A stretch of DNA of 64,000 nt from Nocardia bhagyanarayanae (GTDB taxonomy: Bacteria > Actinomycetota > Actinomycetes > Mycobacteriales > Mycobacteriaceae). The stretch is from contig NZ_VFPG01000001.1 of NCBI RefSeq assembly GCF_006716565.1, positions 4,588,001 through 4,652,000 of the forward strand, written 5' to 3'. Made by a program: the position numbers and the translations under genes. Of this stretch, positions 63,487 through 64,000 are shown one piece after another (position 1 is the stretch's first letter; each line of letters begins with the position of its first letter). The notes beneath the pieces are model-generated. The model had not been told where the DNA came from and searched no databases. It saw only the letters and a list, made by a program, of their open reading frames with translations.

Positions 63487-64000
63487 CGGCGACGACAGCA
63501 CAAGAGATCGACTCGGCGATCGCGGCCCTGCGACTCGGCGAGATCGAGTGGAGCAGGACACCGTTGCGCGGCCGCCGGGAGCTGCTGGAGCAGATCCACA
63601 CCGCCACAGCGGAATGCGCGCGGGAATGGGTGGAGACCGCCGCCGCGATCAAGGGCCTGGACGCGGACTCCCCGCTGCTCGGTGAGGAATGGGTCAGCGG
63701 CCCGTACTCGCTGCTGACCGGCGCCGCGGCCCTGGCGGAATCGCTGGCCGCTCTCGAAGGCGGCGGCAGTCCGGTCGACGGATACCGGATGCGCGAGGCG
63801 CCCGGTAACCGCACCGCGGTCGACGTCTTCCCCGCGAGCGGCTTCGACCGGTTGCTGCTCAACGGTTTCAGCGCTCAGGTCTGGTCGAAGCCGGGTGTGG
63901 ACGCCGCCACCGTGCGGGCGCGCGCCGGGCTGGGGCAGCGCACACCCGAACGGACCGACGGCATCGCGGTGGTTCTCGGCGCGGGCAACATCTTCTCCAT
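63483..64000 (+). CDS. Aldehyde dehydrogenase family protein, 3' partial
   Basis: The frame is open from ATG 63483 to the end of the window (172 codons visible). It starts MTATTAQEIDSAIAALRLGE and reaches VVLGAGNIFS, with the N-terminal helices of an ALDH-like protein. The catalytic Cys lies beyond the window. From its coupling to the GMC oxidoreductase it should oxidise (or activate) the aldehyde made by that enzyme. It belongs to a divergent ALDH group that I know only from actinobacteria. Confidence 0.75.
   Translation, partial: MTATTAQEIDSAIAALRLGEIEWSRTPLRGRRELLEQIHTATAECAREWVETAAAIKGLDADSPLLGEEWVSGPYSLLTGAAALAESLAALEGGGSPVDGYRMREAPGNRTAVDVFPASGFDRLLLNGFSAQVWSKPGVDAATVRARAGLGQRTPERTDGIAVVLGAGNIFS

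Overview
The window is high-G+C actinobacterial DNA, most likely from Nocardia or a close relative in the Mycobacteriales. The main signs are an RbpA (111 aa) that I recognise as nearly the mycobacterial protein, a 1110-aa PknK-type kinase, an Lsr2-type protein, an F420-type luciferase-like enzyme, a secreted LIP-family lipase, an AlkB alkane hydroxylase and a non-ribosomal peptide synthetase with a DrrAB-like exporter. No rRNA, tRNA, CRISPR array, insertion sequence, phage gene or replication origin was seen. Genes are dense, GTG starts and 4-base ATGA/GTGA overlaps are common, and the many long antisense frames are G+C artefacts.

Layout. 1-3.6 kb: the end of an NRPS (A-PCP-TE) followed by its ABC exporter and a strong terminator. 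3.6-9.3 kb: rbpA, a zinc-finger protein, a membrane protein, an M23 peptidase, an ArsR regulator, a GT9 glycosyltransferase, a VOC protein and an HdeD-like protein. 9.3-14.6 kb: the PknK-like kinase, an iron-sulfur protein and a methyltransferase. 14.7-16.5 kb: a PopR-like regulator facing a two-gene clpP operon; one ClpP has a complete triad and the other has Ala in place of the catalytic Ser. 16.5-22.5 kb: secreted lipase, AlkB without rubredoxin genes, a DJ-1 protein, a palindromic repeat locus and a protein made of two repeats. 22.5-26.2 kb: an Opu/Pro-type glycine-betaine/choline ABC importer. 26.2-29.1 kb: two alpha/beta hydrolases and a GNAT protein.

29.2-38.3 kb is the most coherent pathway. 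A tight six-gene minus-strand operon and a divergent MocR regulator carry a nucleobase/hydantoin permease, dihydropyrimidinase, beta-ureidopropionase-like amidohydrolase, omega-amino-acid aminotransferase and CoA-acylating semialdehyde dehydrogenase. Together these make a reductive pyrimidine (or hydantoin) breakdown route. The expected dihydropyrimidine dehydrogenase is absent and an F420-type luciferase-like oxidoreductase sits inside the operon instead. This is the best candidate here for an undescribed biochemical step.

38.3-49.3 kb is an accessory mosaic of regulator/target pairs: TetR with a membrane protein, LysR with an MFS pump, LysR with a DMT pump, and GlxA/AraC with an isochorismatase. 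It also holds a truncated nucleotidyltransferase and small zinc-ribbon ORFs. 49.6-55 kb: an Lsr2-like protein, an ATP-grasp protein followed by a possible short acidic peptide gene, and a membrane-anchored DJ-1 protein coupled to a GlxA-type regulator. 55-60.5 kb: a PadR-controlled operon with an NTF2-like protein, a phytoene-desaturase-like flavoprotein, a ferredoxin-fused reductase and a GDSL hydrolase, followed by an alpha/beta hydrolase. 60.5-64 kb: a PucR regulator divergent from a GMC oxidoreductase/aldehyde dehydrogenase pair that runs off the end.
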